Shown here piece by piece: positions 47,649 to 55,938 of a stretch of DNA of 64,000 bases. Made by a program: the position numbers and the translations under genes. A model generated the notes under the pieces. It saw nothing but the letters and a program-made list of their open reading frames with translations. It was not told the DNA's origin and searched no databases. The stretch lies in assembly GCA_018262095.1 (NCBI GenBank), contig JAGTRW010000010.1:1-64000 (forward strand), in the 5' to 3' direction. Source of the DNA: Pseudomonadota bacterium. GTDB taxonomy: Bacteria; Pseudomonadota; Gammaproteobacteria; Burkholderiales; Rhodocyclaceae. The number at the start of each line of letters is the position of its first letter. The stretch's first letter is position 1.

Positions 47649-48922
47649 CATTACTCATTCTTAGCCTGCTGATCTTGATGGTGATGGGGCTTCCCATCGC
47701 CTACTCGATGGGCGCCTCCGGCCTGCTCTATTTCCTCGTCCATCAACCTGCCTTGATCTCGGTTCTGCCGGCGCGCGTCTTCGCCGGAATGGACTCGTCG
47801 GTGATGATCTCGCTGCCGCTGTTCATCATCATGGGACACCTGATGAACCACGGCGGACTGACCAGCCGGCTGATCGACTTCTGCATGATGTTCGTCGGCC
47901 GGCTGCGCGGCGGACTGGGAATGGTCAGCGTGATGGCCAGCATGATTTTCGGCGGCATTTCGGGTTCTTCGGTTTCCGATGCGGCGTCGATCGGCCAGGT
48001 AATGATTCCGGCGATGCGCAACAAGGGCTATCCGCCGCAAATGGCGGCCGGCCTGGTCGCCGCGTCGTCGACCATGGGAATGATCATCCCGCCGAGCATC
48101 CCGATGGTAATCTATGCCTTTGTCGCTTCGGAATCGGTCGGCAAGCTCTTTCTGGGCAGCCTGATCGCCGGAACGATGGTCGGCGTCTTCATGATGATGA
48201 TCACGCTGTTCCTGGCGCACAAGAACAATTACCCCTGCGAAGACGTCGATCTTTCGTTGAAGGAAATCAAACGCTGTTCGCTGGAAGGCATTCCGGCGCT
48301 GATCATGCCGCTGATCGTCGTCGGATCGGTCGTCTCCGGAATCACCACGGCGACCGAATCGGCGGCGGCCGGGACGGTCTATGCACTGCTGGTCGGGATG
48401 TTCGTCTACAAGGGGCTCAAGCTGCGCGATCTGCCCGGGCTCTTCAAGGACGCCATCCTGAGCAGCGCCAACGTGATGATCATCATCGCATTTTGCGGAA
48501 TCTTTACCTGGATCCTGGCGCTCGAACACATCACCGAAGCCGTCGGACTGCTCTTTGCGCAGATGCAGTTCTCGTCAGTCGTCGCGCTGCTGGTCGTCGA
48601 TGTGATCATTCTGGCGATCGGCTTCTTCGTCGACGTGAGCCCGGCCATTTTGCTGCTCACGCCGATCTTCCTGCCGGCGCTCAAGCTGCTGGGCGTTTCG
48701 CCAATCCAGTTCGGCTCGGTGCTGATCACCGGGCTGGCGGTCGGCTTGGTGACGCCACCGGTCGGCATGTGCCTCAATGTCTGCTCGGCGATCTCGGGAA
48801 AAAGCATCATCGACGTCTTCCGCGGTGCGGCGCCTTTTCTCGTCGCCAACCTGTTGGTGTTGCTGCTGATCTCGGTCTTTCCGGCGCTCAGCACCTGGCT
48901 GCCCAGCGTGTTGATGGGTTAA
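47645..48922 (+). CDS. dctM: TRAP transporter large permease
   Basis: A 425-residue membrane protein with about 12 helices that carries the sodium-coupled transport path. Family motifs are SLPLFIIMGHLMNHGGL, FGGISGSSVSDAASIG, STMGMIIPPSIPMVIYAF and GLVTPPVGMCLNVCSAI. The ATG at 47645 overlaps the dctQ stop; the same frame runs open back into dctQ, which is not coding. Confidence 0.95.
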   Translation: MTLLILSLLILMVMGLPIAYSMGASGLLYFLVHQPALISVLPARVFAGMDSSVMISLPLFIIMGHLMNHGGLTSRLIDFCMMFVGRLRGGLGMVSVMASMIFGGISGSSVSDAASIGQVMIPAMRNKGYPPQMAAGLVAASSTMGMIIPPSIPMVIYAFVASESVGKLFLGSLIAGTMVGVFMMMITLFLAHKNNYPCEDVDLSLKEIKRCSLEGIPALIMPLIVVGSVVSGITTATESAAAGTVYALLVGMFVYKGLKLRDLPGLFKDAILSSANVMIIIAFCGIFTWILALEHITEAVGLLFAQMQFSSVVALLVVDVIILAIGFFVDVSPAILLLTPIFLPALKLLGVSPIQFGSVLITGLAVGLVTPPVGMCLNVCSAISGKSIIDVFRGAAPFLVANLLVLLLISVFPALSTWLPSVLMG

Positions 48923-48952
48923 GCGGATCCTCCGCAAACGTCGAACCCGGCG

Positions 48953-48990
48953 CAGCCCAGCCCTTGTGCGAAGGACTGGGCTGCTGGCTT
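48953..48990 (+). terminator. Probable terminator after dctM
   Basis: Stem CAGCCCAG-C-CCTT / AAGG-A-CTGGGCTG with a 5-base loop, followed by only a short T-run (CTTTTC). It ends the aldolase-TRAP operon. Confidence 0.6.
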
Positions 48991-49009
48991 TTCGCGCTAG
49001 AATCGGCCG

Positions 49010-49213
49010 ATGGAATCGAACGACACGCCAGCCGAAAAATGTCATCAATGCGCTCACTATTTCATTACGCACCACGTCTCGTTCCGCTACGGCTGTCGCG
49101 CGATGGGCTTCAAGAGCAAGGGACAGCCGTGTCGTGAGGTCATCGCGGCCTCTGGCGAGCCATGCCGGTATTTTCAACTCAAGCCGGCGAAAATCGCCGG
49201 CCGTGCGCCGTAA
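49010..49213 (+). CDS. Small conserved cysteine-rich protein
   Basis: A 67-residue protein with C-x2-C near the N-terminus (EKCHQCAHYFITHH), then FRYGCRAMGFKSKGQPCREV and SGEPCRYF: five cysteines plus histidines in a pattern that suggests zinc binding. Small proteins with the same C-x2-C-x3-5-F/Y ... YGCRAxxFKS pattern are widespread in proteobacteria and have no known function. It lies alone between the TRAP operon and nasT. Confidence 0.75.
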   Translation: MESNDTPAEKCHQCAHYFITHHVSFRYGCRAMGFKSKGQPCREVIAASGEPCRYFQLKPAKIAGRAP

Positions 49214-49318
49214 GGCCGACCCGTCGGCGATCGGTCCTGCCCGAGTTGAGGCAACTTAGCGCGCCGGGCAAGGTCGTACAAGCTGCTCAATCAGCCCGAT
49301 CGTTGCTCCAGGACCCCT

Positions 49319-49894
49319 ATGGCTCGAATACTCGTGATCGATGAATCGCAACAACGCGCGGTCGAAATCTGCAGCGGCCTGATCAAGGCCGGGCACCAAG
49401 TCGCCGCGGTTCTGCCTTCGGCGCTCGAACTCGTCGAACGCATCGAGGAGATCAGGCCCGACATCATCCTGATCGAAACCGAATCACCTTCGCGCGACAC
49501 GCTCGAGCATCTGGCGGTGATGCACCGCGACATGCCGCGGCCGGTGGTGATGTTCTCGCACGACGGCGAACGCCGGACGATCCGCTCGGCGATCCAGGCC
49601 GGCGTCGCCGCTTACGTGGTCGATGGCTTCGACAGCGAGCGGCTCTCGGCGGTGGTCGAAGTCGCGGTGATCCACTTCGAGGAGCACCAGCTCGTCAAGC
49701 GCGAACTCGCCGAGACCAGCCGCAAGCTCTCCGAGCGCAAGATCATCGAAAAGGCCAAGGGCGTGCTGATGAAGACGCGCGGCATCGACGAGGAAAGCGC
49801 CTATCGGGCGCTGCGCACGCTGGCGATGGAACGCTCGCAACCGCTCGCCAGCGTCGCCGCCAACCTCGTCGACATGGCCAAGCTGCTGCTCTGA
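49319..49894 (+). CDS. nasT: NasT-type ANTAR-domain transcription antiterminator
   Basis: A 191-residue two-domain protein. The N-terminal receiver-like domain (about 1-120) starts ARILVIDESQQR but has Glu53 where response regulators have the phosphorylated Asp (DIILIETESPSRDTL), so classical phosphorylation is doubtful. The C-terminal ANTAR domain (about 130-190: SERKIIEKAKGVLMKTRGID, SAYRALRTLAMER) binds tandem RNA hairpins. NasT proteins relieve termination in nitrate assimilation leaders when freed from the nitrate sensor NasS. A matching RNA target lies directly downstream. No NasS is adjacent: the following nrtA has a Tat signal and looks like an exported binding protein. Confidence 0.92.
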   Translation: MARILVIDESQQRAVEICSGLIKAGHQVAAVLPSALELVERIEEIRPDIILIETESPSRDTLEHLAVMHRDMPRPVVMFSHDGERRTIRSAIQAGVAAYVVDGFDSERLSAVVEVAVIHFEEHQLVKRELAETSRKLSERKIIEKAKGVLMKTRGIDEESAYRALRTLAMERSQPLASVAANLVDMAKLLL

Positions 49895-50034
49895 GAATCG
49901 CCCCAGTCAGGGGCGCCGGCCGACGCCGGGCACGCTTGCGGTGCGTCGTGAGCGATATTCAGGTCACTCACTGCGATCGCCAAAATAAAGCCAACCCATT
50001 GTTTTAAATTGACTTGTTGCGCTCGATCAAGGCA

Positions 50035-50050
50035 TGGCACGGCGATTGCT
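50035..50050 (+). promoter_or_regulatory. Sigma-54 promoter of the nitrate assimilation operon
   Basis: TGGCACG-GCGA-TTGCT matches the -24/-12 consensus TGGCACG-N4-TTGCW at every defined position, with GG and GC in the right register. Transcription should start near 50060. This predicts NtrC-dependent activation under nitrogen limitation. Confidence 0.92.
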
Positions 50051-50065
50051 AACTGATCGTTGAGT

Positions 50066-50106
50066 GTCGAGCCAACGGCGGTTCGACCGAAAAGACAACG
50101 GCGTCT
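50066..50106 (+). promoter_or_regulatory. Tandem ANTAR-binding hairpins in the nrtA leader RNA
   Basis: Hairpin P1: GTCGAGCC (50066-50073) and GGTTCGAC (50080-50087) with loop AACGGC. Hairpin P2: AGAC (50093-50096) and GTCT (50103-50106) with the same loop AACGGC. Both hexaloops have A at position 1 and G at position 4, the recognition pattern of ANTAR proteins. The 3' half of P2 overlaps the left arm of the terminator, so P2 and the terminator exclude each other. Confidence 0.88.
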
Positions 50107-50146
50107 GATTTCTGCCCTGACCGGCAGAGATCAGGCGCCTTTTTTT
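50100..50146 (+). terminator. Regulated leader terminator upstream of nrtA
   Basis: A 17-bp stem with two wobble pairs joins GGCGTCTGATTTCTGCC (50100-50116) and GGCAGAGATCAGGCGCC (50123-50139) with a 6-base loop, then seven T (50140-50146). It lies between the sigma-54 promoter and nrtA, and shares bases 50100-50106 with the second ANTAR hairpin. Confidence 0.93.
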
Positions 50147-50168
50147 GTTGTTGCCTGAGGAGATCGAG

Positions 50169-51452
50169 ATGGCCGACGAACCGAATATCCAATTCCCCGC
50201 TGCCGATGAATCGAAGCGGCGCGATTTCCTGCGTCGCAGCCTGCAACTTGCCACCGGAGCCGCGCTGATGAGTACTTCTATCGTTCCCGGACTCGCTTCG
50301 GGCGCCTGGGCCGCCGGCTCAGACAAGCCGGAAAAAGACGAGGTGCGCATCGGTTTCATTCCGCTGACCGACTGCGCGTCGGTGGTCATGGCGTCGGTGA
50401 TGGGCTTCGACAAGAAGTACGGCATCAGGATCACGCCGACCAAGGAAGCCTCGTGGGCCGGCGTTCGCGACAAGCTGGTCAACGGCGAACTCGACGCCGC
50501 GCACGTGCTCTACGGGCTGATCTACGGCGTCGAACTCGGCATCGGCGGCCCCAAGAAGGACATGGCCGCGCTCATGACGCTCAACCACAACGGCCAGGGA
50601 ATCACGCTCTCCAGCCAACTCAGAGACAAGGGCGTCGCCGACGGTCCGACGCTCGCCGCGCTGGTCGCCAAAAAGGAACGCGACTACACCTTCGCCCAGA
50701 CCTTCCCCACCGGCACCCACGCCATGTGGCTCTACTACTGGCTGGCGACCTACGGCATCAACCCCATCAAGGACGTCAAGAGCATCGTCGTTCCGCCGCC
50801 GCAGATGGTCGCCAATATGCGCATCGGCAACATGGACGGCTGCTGCGTCGGCGAGCCATGGAACCAGCGCGCGATCATCGACAAGGTCGGTTTTTCGGCG
50901 GCGACCTCGCAGGACGTCTGGGTCGATCACCCGGAAAAGGTGCTCGGTACCACCGCCGAGTTCGTTCAGAAGTACCCGAACACGGCGCGCGCGATGATCA
51001 TGGCGGTGCTCGAGGCGTCGAAGTGGATCGACGCCTCGCCGGCCAACCGCAGCAAGGCCGCCGAGGTCATCGCCGCCAAGGCCTACGTCAATACCGACGT
51101 CGACGTGATCCGCAGCCGCATGATCGGCCAGTACGAGAATGGTCTGGGCAAGAGCTGGTCGGAGAAGAACTTCATGAAGTTCTACAACGACGGCGCGGTC
51201 AACTTCCCCTACCTCTCCGACGGCATGTGGTTCATGACCCAGCACAAGCGCTGGGGTCTGCTCAAGGCGCACCCGGACTACCTCGCCGTGGCGAAAAAAG
51301 TCAACCAGATCGCCCTCTACAAGGAAGCCGCCGCCCAGGTCAAGGTGCCGGTCCCGAAGAACGAGCTGCGCGAATCGAAGCTGATCGACGGCGTGGTCTG
51401 GAACGGCAAGGACCCGAAGGCCTACGCCGACGGTTTCAAGATCAAGGCCTAA
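50169..51452 (+). CDS. nrtA: Nitrate ABC transporter substrate-binding protein
   Basis: A 427-residue binding protein of the NrtA/NasF family that captures nitrate (or nitrite). It has a twin-arginine signal (SKRRDFLRRSLQLATGAALM), unlike the lipoprotein signal of cyanobacterial NrtA. Family features are VRIGFIPLTDCASVVMASVM, MRIGNMDGCCVGEPWNQRAI and GMWFMTQHKRWGLL. The ATG at 50169 has GAGGAG upstream and follows the leader terminator by 22 bp, so it is the first gene controlled by NasT. Confidence 0.94.
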   Translation: MADEPNIQFPAADESKRRDFLRRSLQLATGAALMSTSIVPGLASGAWAAGSDKPEKDEVRIGFIPLTDCASVVMASVMGFDKKYGIRITPTKEASWAGVRDKLVNGELDAAHVLYGLIYGVELGIGGPKKDMAALMTLNHNGQGITLSSQLRDKGVADGPTLAALVAKKERDYTFAQTFPTGTHAMWLYYWLATYGINPIKDVKSIVVPPPQMVANMRIGNMDGCCVGEPWNQRAIIDKVGFSAATSQDVWVDHPEKVLGTTAEFVQKYPNTARAMIMAVLEASKWIDASPANRSKAAEVIAAKAYVNTDVDVIRSRMIGQYENGLGKSWSEKNFMKFYNDGAVNFPYLSDGMWFMTQHKRWGLLKAHPDYLAVAKKVNQIALYKEAAAQVKVPVPKNELRESKLIDGVVWNGKDPKAYADGFKIKA

Positions 51453-51484
51453 GCCACGACATCCCCATGCACGAGGAGAGACAC

Positions 51485-52405
51485 ATGACAGCCATCACCA
51501 TCGACGAACTGGCGCCAACGAAACGCTCCAGCGAACTCGACGCCGCGCCGCAGGCAAAGCAGTTCGTCGCGTCAAGCGTCCCAAGCGTTCCAATCGCCGC
51601 TGCGGCGCCGAACAGCGCCACCGAGAGCGCGGCGACGCTGCGCGCCTTCTTCGCCGCGGTGCTGCCGCCGCTCTTCGGCCTCATGCTGCTGATCGGCGCC
51701 TGGCATCTGGCGACGCGTGGCGGCGGCGCAATTCCTTCGCCGGCCAAGACCTGGGACGCCGCGACGATCCTCTTTGCCGACCCGTTCTACCGCAACGGTC
51801 CCAACGACCAGGGCATCGGCTGGAACATCCTGGCCTCCTTGCAGCGCGTCGGCATCGGCTTCGGCTTTGCGGCGCTGGTCGGTATCCCGGCGGGCTTCCT
51901 GCTCGGTCGCTTCGCGCTGCTCGCGCGCATCGTCAATCCGCTGATCAGCCTGCTGCGCCCGGTTTCGCCGCTGGCCTGGCTGCCGATCGGCCTGCTGGTT
52001 TTCAAGCGCGCCGACCCGGCGGCGACCTGGACGATCTTCATCTGCTCGATCTGGCCGATGATCATGAACACCGCGCAGGGCGTACAGCGCGTTCCGCAGG
52101 ATTACCTTAACGTCGCGCGCGTGCTCGACCTCTCCGAATGGAAGGTGATCACCAGGATTCTCTTCCCCAGCGTGCTGCCGTACATGCTCACCGGAATCCG
52201 CCTGTCGATCGGTACCGCCTGGCTGGTCATCGTCGCCGCCGAAATGCTCACCGGCGGCGTCGGCATCGGCTTCTGGGTCTGGGACGAGTGGAACAACCTC
52301 AAGGTCGAGCACATCATCATCGCCATCTTCGTCATCGGCATCGTCGGATTGCTGCTCGAACAACTGCTGCTGCTGCTCGCCAAGCGCCTGCACACGGAGG
52401 TCTGA
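51485..52405 (+). CDS. nrtB: Nitrate ABC transporter permease
   Basis: A 306-residue permease with a 50-residue Ala/Ser-rich cytoplasmic N-terminal tail and about six helices. The EAA-like loop is PQDYLNVARVLDLSEWKVIT, and VAAEMLTGGVGIGFWVWDEW is typical of NrtB. The ATG at 51485 follows the nrtA stop by 32 bp; the frame is open upstream through nrtA but is not coding there. Two copies should pair with NrtA and NrtC. Confidence 0.94.
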   Translation: MTAITIDELAPTKRSSELDAAPQAKQFVASSVPSVPIAAAAPNSATESAATLRAFFAAVLPPLFGLMLLIGAWHLATRGGGAIPSPAKTWDAATILFADPFYRNGPNDQGIGWNILASLQRVGIGFGFAALVGIPAGFLLGRFALLARIVNPLISLLRPVSPLAWLPIGLLVFKRADPAATWTIFICSIWPMIMNTAQGVQRVPQDYLNVARVLDLSEWKVITRILFPSVLPYMLTGIRLSIGTAWLVIVAAEMLTGGVGIGFWVWDEWNNLKVEHIIIAIFVIGIVGLLLEQLLLLLAKRLHTEV

Positions 52406-52407
52406 TC

Positions 52408-53214
52408 ATGAATCACAAGGACAGGAAATACGTCAGCGTCGAAAACGTCGGCATGAGCTTCGCGACCAAGCAGGGCAAGTTCATCGCGCTGCGCGACATC
52501 AACCTCACCATCGGCCAGGGCGAATTCGTCTCGCTGATCGGCCACTCGGGCTGCGGCAAATCGACGCTGCTCAACCTGATCGCCGGGCTGACGCTGCCGA
52601 CCTCGGGCGTGCTGATCTGCGCCGGGCGCGAGATCCCCGGCCCCGGTCCGGAGCGCGCCGTCGTTTTTCAGAACCACTCGCTGCTGCCCTGGCTGACCTG
52701 CTTCGAGAACATCTACCTGGCGGTCGAACGGGTCTTTGCCCGCACCGAGCTCAAGGTCGAGCTCAAGGCGCGCACCGAGCGCGCGCTCGAGCTCGTCGGC
52801 CTGACGCACGCCATGCACAAGTACCCCGGCGAAGTTTCCGGCGGAATGAAGCAGCGCGTCGGCATCGCGCGTGCTTTGGCGATGGAACCCAAGGTGCTGC
52901 TCATGGACGAGCCGTTCGGCGCGCTCGACGCGCTGACCCGCGCGCGCTTGCAGGACGAGTTGATGGCGATCTGCGCGGCGACGCAGGCGACGGTGGTGAT
53001 GGTCACCCACGACGTCGACGAAGCGGTGTTGCTGTCCGACCGCATCGTGATGCTGACCAACGGTCCGCAGGCGACCATCGGCGAAGTGCTGCGCGTCGAT
53101 CTGCCGCGCCCGCGCGAGCGTCTGCATCTCGCGCACGACGCGGGCTACATGGAATATCGGTCGCAGGTGATCGAATTCCTCTACGCCAAACAGCAGCACC
53201 CGCTGGCGGCGTAA
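52408..53214 (+). CDS. nrtC: Nitrate ABC transporter ATP-binding protein
   Basis: A 268-residue ATPase: Walker A GHSGCGKST, Q-loop FQNHSLLPWLTCFENI, signature VSGGMKQRVGIARAL, Walker B VLLMDEPFGALDALT, H-loop VTHDVDEAV. It has the length of NrtD/NasD and lacks the C-terminal NrtA-like regulatory domain that cyanobacterial NrtC carries. It starts 2 bp after nrtB. Confidence 0.93.
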   Translation: MNHKDRKYVSVENVGMSFATKQGKFIALRDINLTIGQGEFVSLIGHSGCGKSTLLNLIAGLTLPTSGVLICAGREIPGPGPERAVVFQNHSLLPWLTCFENIYLAVERVFARTELKVELKARTERALELVGLTHAMHKYPGEVSGGMKQRVGIARALAMEPKVLLMDEPFGALDALTRARLQDELMAICAATQATVVMVTHDVDEAVLLSDRIVMLTNGPQATIGEVLRVDLPRPRERLHLAHDAGYMEYRSQVIEFLYAKQQHPLAA

Positions 53215-53243
53215 AAGGCAAAATCAGATGAGAAACAGATCAG

Positions 53244-53318
53244 CCACAGCGTTCACGGCGAACACGGCGAGAAGCCTTGTTCTTTGGTTTTTCGCCGTGA
53301 CCGCTGTGTTCGCCGTGG
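53244..53318. repeat. Palindromic dispersed repeat, copy 1, upstream of nirB
   Basis: A 33-base left arm starting CCACAGCGTTCACGGCG pairs imperfectly with a right arm ending GCTGTGTTCGCCGTGG. The reverse complement of its right arm is nearly identical to the left arm of copy 2 (55834-55914), so both belong to one family of CACGGCGA-type repeats. Confidence 0.8.
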
Positions 53319-53346
53319 TTAATGTACTGCAGGAAGGACTCCACCA

Positions 53347-55815
53347 ATGACCAAGCAAAAGCTGGTGATGGTCGGCAACGGCATGGCCGGTTGCCGCACC
53401 CTGGAAGAGTTGCTCAAGCTCGAACCCGATCTCTATGAGATCACGGTGTTCGGCGCCGAGCCGCATCCCAACTACAACCGCATCCTGCTCTCGCCGGTGC
53501 TGGCCGGCGAGATGAGCCTGCCCGACATCGTGCTCAACGATCACGACTGGTACCGCGACAACGCCATCACGCTGCACGCCGGCAAGACGGTGACGAAAAT
53601 CGACCGCAAGGCGCAGCGTGTCTTCGCCGCCGACGGCACGGTCGCCGACTACGACCGCCTGCTGCTGGCGACCGGCTCGTCGCCGTTCATCCTGCCGGTT
53701 CCCGGCAAGGACCTGCCGGGCGTCATCGCCTACCGCGACATCGCCGACACCGAAGCGATGATCGCCGCCGCCCAGGCGCATCGCCACGCGGTCGTCATCG
53801 GCGCCGGCCTGCTCGGACTCGAAGCGGCCAACGGCCTGCGCCTGCGCGGCATGGACGTGACCGTCGTGCATCTGGCCGAGTGGATCATGGAACGCCAGCT
53901 CGATCGGAGCGCCGCCGACCTGCTCAAGCAATCGCTCGAAGCCAAGGGCCTCAAGTTCCTGCTCGGCAAACAGACCGCCGAACTCGTCGCCGGCCCAGAA
54001 AACGAAGGGGGCCGGGTCGCCGCGATCCGCTTCAAGGACGGCGAGATTATCCCAGCCGAGCTGGTGGTGATGGCGGTCGGCATCCGCCCCAACACGACGC
54101 TCGCCGAGTCGGCGGGAATCCATACCGTTCGCGGCGTCGTCGTCAACGACACGCTGCAGACCTACGACCCGAAGATCTACGCCGTCGGCGAATGCGCCGC
54201 GCATCGCGGCACCGCCTACGGGCTGGTGGCGCCGCTCTTCGAACAGGCCAAGGTCTGCGCCAACCATCTGGCGCAATTCGGCATCGGCCGCTATACGGGT
54301 TCGGTGACCTCGACCAAGCTCAAGGTCACCGGCATCGACGTCTTTTCGGCCGGCAACTTCACCGGCGACGAGACGACCGAAGAGATCGTCCTCTCCGACC
54401 CGGCCGGCGGCGTCTACAAGAAGCTGGTGATCCGCGGCGAGACGCTGGTCGGCGCCGTGCTCTACGGCGACACCGCCGACGGCGCGTGGTACTTCCAGCT
54501 GCTGCGCGATCAGCAGAACATCGGCGAAATCCGCGACCATCTGATGTTCGGCGCGGCGCACGCCGGCAGCATCGGCGACGTCGGCCACGCTGGCCAGAGC
54601 CAGGCGGCGACGATGGCCGACAGCGCCGAGGTGTGCGGCTGCAACGGCGTGTGCAAGGGAACGATCGTCAAGGCGATCAAGGAGAAAGGACTGTTTACCG
54701 TCGACGAGGTGCGCAGGCACACCAAGGCGTCTTCGTCGTGCGGCTCGTGCACCGGCCTCGTCGAGCAAATCCTGGCGTCGACCGTCGGCGGCGCCTACCA
54801 GCCCGTCGAAAGCCGCGACAAGGCGGTCTGCGGCTGCACCGAGCACTCGCACGGCGAGGTGCGCGCGGCGATCCGCGACCAGCACCTGCTGTCCATCCCG
54901 CAAGTCATGCAGGCGCTCGGCTGGACAACGCCGAACGGCTGCGCCGCGTGCCGCCCGGCGCTCAACTACTACCTGATCTCGAGCTGGCCGCACGAAGCGC
55001 ACGACGATCCGCAATCGCGCTTCATCAACGAGCGCGCCCACGCCAACATCCAGAAAGACGGCACCTTCTCGGTGGTGCCGCGGATGTGGGGCGGACTGAC
55101 GACGCCCAAGGAGTTGCGCGCGATCGCCGACGTCGCCGAGAAGTACCAGGTGCCGACGGTCAAGATGACCGGCGGCGCGCGAATCGACCTGCTCGGCATC
55201 AAGAAGACCGACCTGCCCAAGGTCTGGGCCGATCTCGGCCAGGCCGGGATGGTCTCCGGCCACGCCTACGGCAAGTCGATCCGCACCGTCAAGACCTGCG
55301 TCGGCGCCGAGCATTGCCGCTTCGGCACGCAACTGGCGATGAGCATGGGCGTCAAGCTCGAGAAAATGCTGTTCGGCATGTGGTCGCCGCACAAGGTCAA
55401 GCTCGCCGTCTCGGGCTGCCCGCGCAACTGCGCCGAGGCCGGAATCAAGGACGTCGGCGTGATCGGCGTCGATTCCGGCTACGAGCTCTACGTCGCCGGC
55501 AACGGCGGCATCAAGACCGAGGTCGCGCAGTTCTTCTGCAAGGTCACCAGCGACGAAGAGGTGCTCGAATACGCCGCGGCCTTCCTGCAGCTCTACCGCG
55601 AGCAAGGCTTCTACCTTGAACGCACCTGCCATTACGTCGCGCGCGTCGGCCTCGACGCGATCAAGAAGATCGTCGTCGACGACGCGCCCCGGCGCCGCGA
55701 ACTCTACGAGCGCCTGCTCTTCGCGCTGCAGAACTACGAGGACCCGTGGAACGCGGCGGTGCAAAAACCCGCGCTGCGCCGCGAATTCGAAACACTCGAG
55801 ATCCTGGAAATTTGA
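53347..55815 (+). CDS. nirB: Assimilatory nitrite reductase large subunit, NAD(P)H-dependent
   Basis: Reduces nitrite to ammonium with six electrons from NADH in the cytoplasm. The 822-residue protein has an FAD/NAD domain (VMVGNGMAGCRTLEELL; AVVIGAGLLGLEAANGL), two BFD-like [2Fe-2S] segments (VCGCNGVCKG with SSCGSCTGL about 430-475; VCGCTEHSHG with GCAACRPALNYY about 497-540), and the siroheme/[4Fe-4S] domain with Cys651, Cys657, Cys691 and Cys695 (CVGAEHC; SGCPRNC). Palindromic repeats of one family lie on both sides. nirD follows. Confidence 0.97.
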   Translation: MTKQKLVMVGNGMAGCRTLEELLKLEPDLYEITVFGAEPHPNYNRILLSPVLAGEMSLPDIVLNDHDWYRDNAITLHAGKTVTKIDRKAQRVFAADGTVADYDRLLLATGSSPFILPVPGKDLPGVIAYRDIADTEAMIAAAQAHRHAVVIGAGLLGLEAANGLRLRGMDVTVVHLAEWIMERQLDRSAADLLKQSLEAKGLKFLLGKQTAELVAGPENEGGRVAAIRFKDGEIIPAELVVMAVGIRPNTTLAESAGIHTVRGVVVNDTLQTYDPKIYAVGECAAHRGTAYGLVAPLFEQAKVCANHLAQFGIGRYTGSVTSTKLKVTGIDVFSAGNFTGDETTEEIVLSDPAGGVYKKLVIRGETLVGAVLYGDTADGAWYFQLLRDQQNIGEIRDHLMFGAAHAGSIGDVGHAGQSQAATMADSAEVCGCNGVCKGTIVKAIKEKGLFTVDEVRRHTKASSSCGSCTGLVEQILASTVGGAYQPVESRDKAVCGCTEHSHGEVRAAIRDQHLLSIPQVMQALGWTTPNGCAACRPALNYYLISSWPHEAHDDPQSRFINERAHANIQKDGTFSVVPRMWGGLTTPKELRAIADVAEKYQVPTVKMTGGARIDLLGIKKTDLPKVWADLGQAGMVSGHAYGKSIRTVKTCVGAEHCRFGTQLAMSMGVKLEKMLFGMWSPHKVKLAVSGCPRNCAEAGIKDVGVIGVDSGYELYVAGNGGIKTEVAQFFCKVTSDEEVLEYAAAFLQLYREQGFYLERTCHYVARVGLDAIKKIVVDDAPRRRELYERLLFALQNYEDPWNAAVQKPALRREFETLEILEI

Positions 55816-55833
55816 TCGTGAAAAGGCGAATTC

Positions 55834-55914
55834 AACCACGGCGACACAGCGTGCACGGCGAAAACCTGATTTCTGGTTTTTGCCTCTCGCTGTGTTCGCT
55901 GTGTCGCCGTGGTT
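55834..55914. repeat. Palindromic dispersed repeat, copy 2, between nirB and nirD
   Basis: Perfect 18-bp outer stem AACCACGGCGACACAGCG / CGCTGTGTCGCCGTGGTT, with an internal loop containing two short A/T-rich stretches. It is the same family as the copy at 53244-53318. In mRNA it would form a long hairpin between nirB and nirD, which could affect stability or read-through. Confidence 0.85.
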
Positions 55915-55938
55915 AACCATTTTTTGAAAGGACTGTGC

